Below, piece after piece: positions 13,529 through 13,898 of a stretch of DNA of 13,898 nt; the first letter of the stretch is position 1; the number at the start of each line of letters is the position of its first letter. The position numbers and the translations under genes were made by a program. The DNA is taken from contig JAQTTS010000027.1 of the NCBI GenBank assembly GCA_028710655.1, positions 1-13,898 of the forward strand, written 5' to 3'. A model generated the notes under the pieces. That model worked only from the letters and a program-made list of their open reading frames with translations, was not told the DNA's origin and searched no databases. The DNA is from Dehalococcoidales bacterium. GTDB lineage: Bacteria; Chloroflexota; Dehalococcoidia; Dehalococcoidales; UBA5760.

Positions 13529-13537
13529 ATTATATCA
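13529..13537 (-). promoter_or_regulatory. Extended -10 promoter for the tRNA-like RNA
   Basis: TGATATAAT (13537-13529) is an extended -10 element with a consensus TATAAT. No good -35 box is present at 17-18 nt. Counting 6 nt past TATAAT puts +1 at 13522, the first G of the acceptor stem of the tRNA-like RNA, so its 5' end would need no processing. The element overlaps the end of the intergenic region after the 64-aa gene. Confidence 0.6.
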
Positions 13538-13541
13538 TCTC

Positions 13542-13736
13542 TCAATAGCGATCCTCCCATAACGAACCCAATCGTCGCTTAGGCTTAGGTTTTGCCTGGA
13601 CAGTTGGCTCTACCTCTGCCTGAGGGTTAGGTACCTGAGAGAGTTGCTCGTCGTCTAGCTCAAGACCGGCTCGGCGCCACTTGATCTTCCGTTGCCGCTC
13701 GTCAAAGATGGCTTTGGGGGAAAACTCCTTAGTCAT
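13542..13736 (-). CDS. Hypothetical protein, 64 aa
   Basis: A small, highly charged protein starting MTKEFSPKAIFDERQRKIKW. A helical N-terminal half is followed by a Pro/Val/Gln/Lys-rich linker and a short C-terminal motif, RRLGSLWEDRY. ATG 13736 is used; GGGGGTGA lies 7 nt upstream, and an ATG 4 nt earlier opens only a three-codon frame. No family is recognised. Its last codons sit just upstream of the -10 element that drives the tRNA-like RNA. Confidence 0.6.
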   Translation of the reverse strand: MTKEFSPKAIFDERQRKIKWRRAGLELDDEQLSQVPNPQAEVEPTVQAKPKPKRRLGSLWEDRY

Positions 13737-13767
13737 TCATTGCTCACCCCCATCTTCCCTGATGCTG

Positions 13768-13869
13768 TTAAAATGCCCCAAGCTCTTTCTCATCCTTGCC
13801 CGATATGGTGACATTCCACCCGCACCTACAGTCAGGTAGGGTACAATGGTTGAAATCAACTATCTTCAT
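13768..13869 (-). CDS. Very small Cys-containing protein, 33 aa
   Basis: The frame starts at ATG 13869 with GGGGGTGA 6 nt upstream and encodes MKIVDFNHCTLPDCRCGWNV and then TISGKDEKELGAF before TAA. Three cysteines and a histidine (H8, C9, C14, C16) could bind zinc. The pattern of Cys-Gly-Trp followed by a strand and GKDEKEL recalls the start of small zinc-ribbon proteins of the DUF1059 type, which are longer. It may therefore be a minimal or shortened form. The start overlaps the end of a frame coming from beyond the window edge (ATGA). Confidence 0.5.
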   Translation of the reverse strand: MKIVDFNHCTLPDCRCGWNVTISGKDEKELGAF

Positions 13870-13898
13870 TCATAATCACCCCCTGTAACCGGAAGCAT
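13866..13898 (-). CDS. Possible C-terminal end of an upstream gene (partial)
   Basis: One frame is open from the window edge and ends ...LPVTGGDYE at a TGA that overlaps the next ATG (ATGA). This overlap style is common in the cluster. Only ten or eleven codons are visible, so this is weak evidence for a gene extending beyond position 13898. Confidence 0.25.
   Translation of the reverse strand: MLPVTGGDYE

Overview
The window is a block of a tailed bacteriophage (Caudoviricetes) genome, or of a prophage. Every credible gene lies on the minus strand, so the functional order runs from right to left. The call rests on a packaging and head-assembly set in the expected order: small terminase, large terminase, small proteins, portal, scaffold, major capsid protein. 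There is no host chromosomal gene, integrase or tail gene in view. Base composition is near 50% GC, with a lower-GC patch at the homing endonuclease gene (1748-2227). The strong ribosome binding sites (GGAGGTGA or GGGGGTGA) imply a bacterial host with a canonical anti-SD. The host cannot be named from this sequence.

Right end (13309-13898): small hypothetical genes (33 and 64 aa) precede a non-coding stretch. That stretch holds an extended -10 promoter. Its predicted start falls exactly on the first base of a roughly 76-nt RNA that folds like the tRNA-like domain of tmRNA: acceptor stem with G3-U70, GATTCGAC motif and a T-arm-sized hairpin. It has no mRNA-like domain. This is the most unusual element of the window.

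Glycan cluster (9983-13325): three tightly overlapping genes encode a bimodular glycosyltransferase, a P-loop kinase/SAM-methyltransferase fusion and a GT2 glycosyltransferase. A fourth glycosyltransferase-like gene sits at 419-1120, after the capsid gene. Together they suggest that the phage decorates a virion protein or a host surface glycan.

Packaging and head genes (1211-9970): small zinc-ribbon and hypothetical genes lead into TerS, TerL, a run of small head or neck candidates, portal, scaffold and capsid. Two sigma70-like promoters with identical 18-nt spacers lie at 6982-7011 and 6588-6617. The second is followed about 100 nt later by a strong intrinsic terminator (6475-6520), which makes a candidate small RNA.

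The major capsid gene is interrupted by a 706-nt group I intron (1736-2441). I could place P1, P3-P9 and P10 by hand. It carries a LAGLIDADG endonuclease gene. Splicing joins the exons in frame into a 291-aa capsid protein.

Left end (4-1120): the glycosyltransferase-like gene, a zinc-ribbon protein and a 45-aa basic protein, closely spaced or overlapping.
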